From the NCBI GenBank assembly GCA_021801795.1, contig JAJYXR010000038.1, positions 1 through 64,000 of the forward strand: a DNA stretch of 64,000 nucleotides. Direction: 5' to 3'. The stretch is from Actinomycetes bacterium (lineage in GTDB: Bacteria; Actinomycetota; Acidimicrobiia; Acidimicrobiales; JAJYXR01). The position numbers and the translations under genes are program-made. A model generated the notes under the pieces. The model made no database searches. It worked only from the letters and a program-made list of their open reading frames with translations, and had not been told where the DNA came from. The first letter of the stretch is position 1, and each line of letters opens with the position of its first letter. Shown one piece after another: positions 63,164 to 64,000 of the stretch.

Positions 63164-64000
63164 GAGGTGGTGGACCTTCGGCCTCATCGCGATGGCCACG
63201 GCGACTGCCGGATGCTCCACATCCTCGCCCGCCGCAGCTAGCCGTGGGGCTGGGGGGGGCACCATAGCGACCGCACCTGCGTGGACCAGCCTGGCTTCGG
63301 TCACAGCGGACGGATCGGGCGGCGCGTGGGCGGTGGTGGAGGACCCAGCCAGCATCGAGCTGTCGGGGCCGGATGTGAACCGGAGACCTCTCTGGGTGCT
63401 CTACGAGGTGGCCGGGAGGGACGCGCGCCAGGTCACCCCGACGGGCATCACCACGCGGGGCGGCCTGGTGGTCTCGGCACCGGCTGCCGGTGTGGCGTGG
63501 GTAGGCGTGGGCAGCTATCGCTACCAGCTCGACGGAGCGGCGTTCGTCACCACCGACTCAGGAAGGCAGTGGTCGCCGGAGATCATACCGGCCTCCTTCG
63601 ATCCGACCCCTGATGGCCTGGTGGCCACCAGCGCCTCTACGGCCTGGGTGCTTACCGGACAGGGTGCTGGCTCGAGGGTGCTGGTGACCCACGACGGTGG
63701 TGGGCGCTGGTCTGCCTTCGGGACCGGCAAGGCACCTATGGGATCGGATCCGCGGCGCTGCACCCCGAGGGGCATCGGGGTGGTGGGATCGAGCGTGTGG
63801 GTCGGAGCCATCTGCGAGGGTCCGGGACCGGGATACCTGGCAGTGAGCACCGGGTCCTCATGGAGCCTGGTGTCGACCGGGGTGACGGCGGGTCCCGGGG
63901 AGCAGGTGTCCACGCTCCCGCCGGGCACCCCTGAGACGGGCGGTCTGGAGGCTTCCTCTGGTATCGCAGCCAGCTACCTGGCCCTAGCGGCGGTGTCGGA
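63156..64000 (+). CDS. Secreted lipoprotein, beta-propeller-like (3' end outside window)
   Basis: Open from GTG 63156 (overlapping the SCO stop by 8 bases, with AGGAGG nearby) to the window end, at least 281 codons. Signal peptide RRRWWTFGLIAMATATAGCS with a lipobox Cys at about residue 20. Repeating blades contain Asp-box-like pieces such as FVTTDSGRQWSPEI and VLVTHDGGGRWSAF, as in sialidase/BNR or YCF48 propellers. Cotranscribed with ctaG and SCO, so a role in respiratory-chain assembly outside the membrane is possible. Confidence 0.78.
   Translation, partial: MRRRWWTFGLIAMATATAGCSTSSPAAASRGAGGGTIATAPAWTSLASVTADGSGGAWAVVEDPASIELSGPDVNRRPLWVLYEVAGRDARQVTPTGITTRGGLVVSAPAAGVAWVGVGSYRYQLDGAAFVTTDSGRQWSPEIIPASFDPTPDGLVATSASTAWVLTGQGAGSRVLVTHDGGGRWSAFGTGKAPMGSDPRRCTPRGIGVVGSSVWVGAICEGPGPGYLAVSTGSSWSLVSTGVTAGPGEQVSTLPPGTPETGGLEASSGIAASYLALAAVS

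Overview
The window is a dense, high-GC chromosomal segment with short intergenic gaps and many 1-4 base stop/start overlaps. Gene content points to an actinobacterium (Actinomycetota): CarD followed by IspD/IspF/RlmB, RadA next to DisA, GpgS, a LytR-CpsA-Psr protein, a GlnR-type operator before amtB-glnK, coproheme decarboxylase, and the order threonine synthase - ThiS-like protein - groEL. Frequent AGG and ATA codons would fit a deep-branching class such as Acidimicrobiia, but the class is an inference. No insertion sequence, integrase, CRISPR array or prophage was seen.

Layout. 1-4.6 kb: nickel-pincer cofactor genes larB (cut by the window edge), larC and larE, with GNAT, NUDIX and NIL-domain genes. 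4.6-9.1 kb: chdC/hemQ, groEL with a CIRCE element, a ThiS/MoaD-like carrier and threonine synthase behind a SAM-I riboswitch. 9.2-14.4 kb: compatible-solute and stress genes (gpgS, glycerate kinase, otsA, otsB, hsp20). 14.4-19.1 kb: tRNA-Thr(TGT), a decayed Fic gene, two related small membrane proteins, an LCP protein, and an SPFH/NfeD pair. 19.1-23.3 kb: amtB-glnK under a GlnR-like site, then a GntR/DUF1634/TSUP operon. 23.6-35.1 kb: molybdenum cofactor genes (mobA, mogA, moaD, moaE, moeA, moaA) around a three-gene molybdoenzyme operon (fused 4Fe-4S/NrfD protein, catalytic subunit, TorD-like chaperone) and a LysR regulator. 35.1-37.3 kb: lipoprotein, small membrane protein, lipase. 37.3-43 kb: housekeeping genes radA, disA, carD, ispD, ispF, rlmB. 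43-54.3 kb: patatin, argJ-like gene, MFS, fused ABC exporter, second MFS, sulfatase. 54.5-58.7 kb: MgtE_N-CBS protein divergent from an Nramp-like transporter with a possible leader peptide. 58.7-64 kb: MFS, CtaG, a membrane-SCO fusion and a partial lipoprotein.

The most unusual global feature is about twenty short tandem repeats (units 12-72 bp, often 18 bp). Each locus has its own unit. They sit at gene ends, in N-termini or linkers, or between genes. The most interesting functional unit is the threonine-synthase/ThiS-like pair behind a SAM riboswitch, which could be a methionine-linked, sulfur-carrier-dependent pathway rather than plain threonine synthesis.
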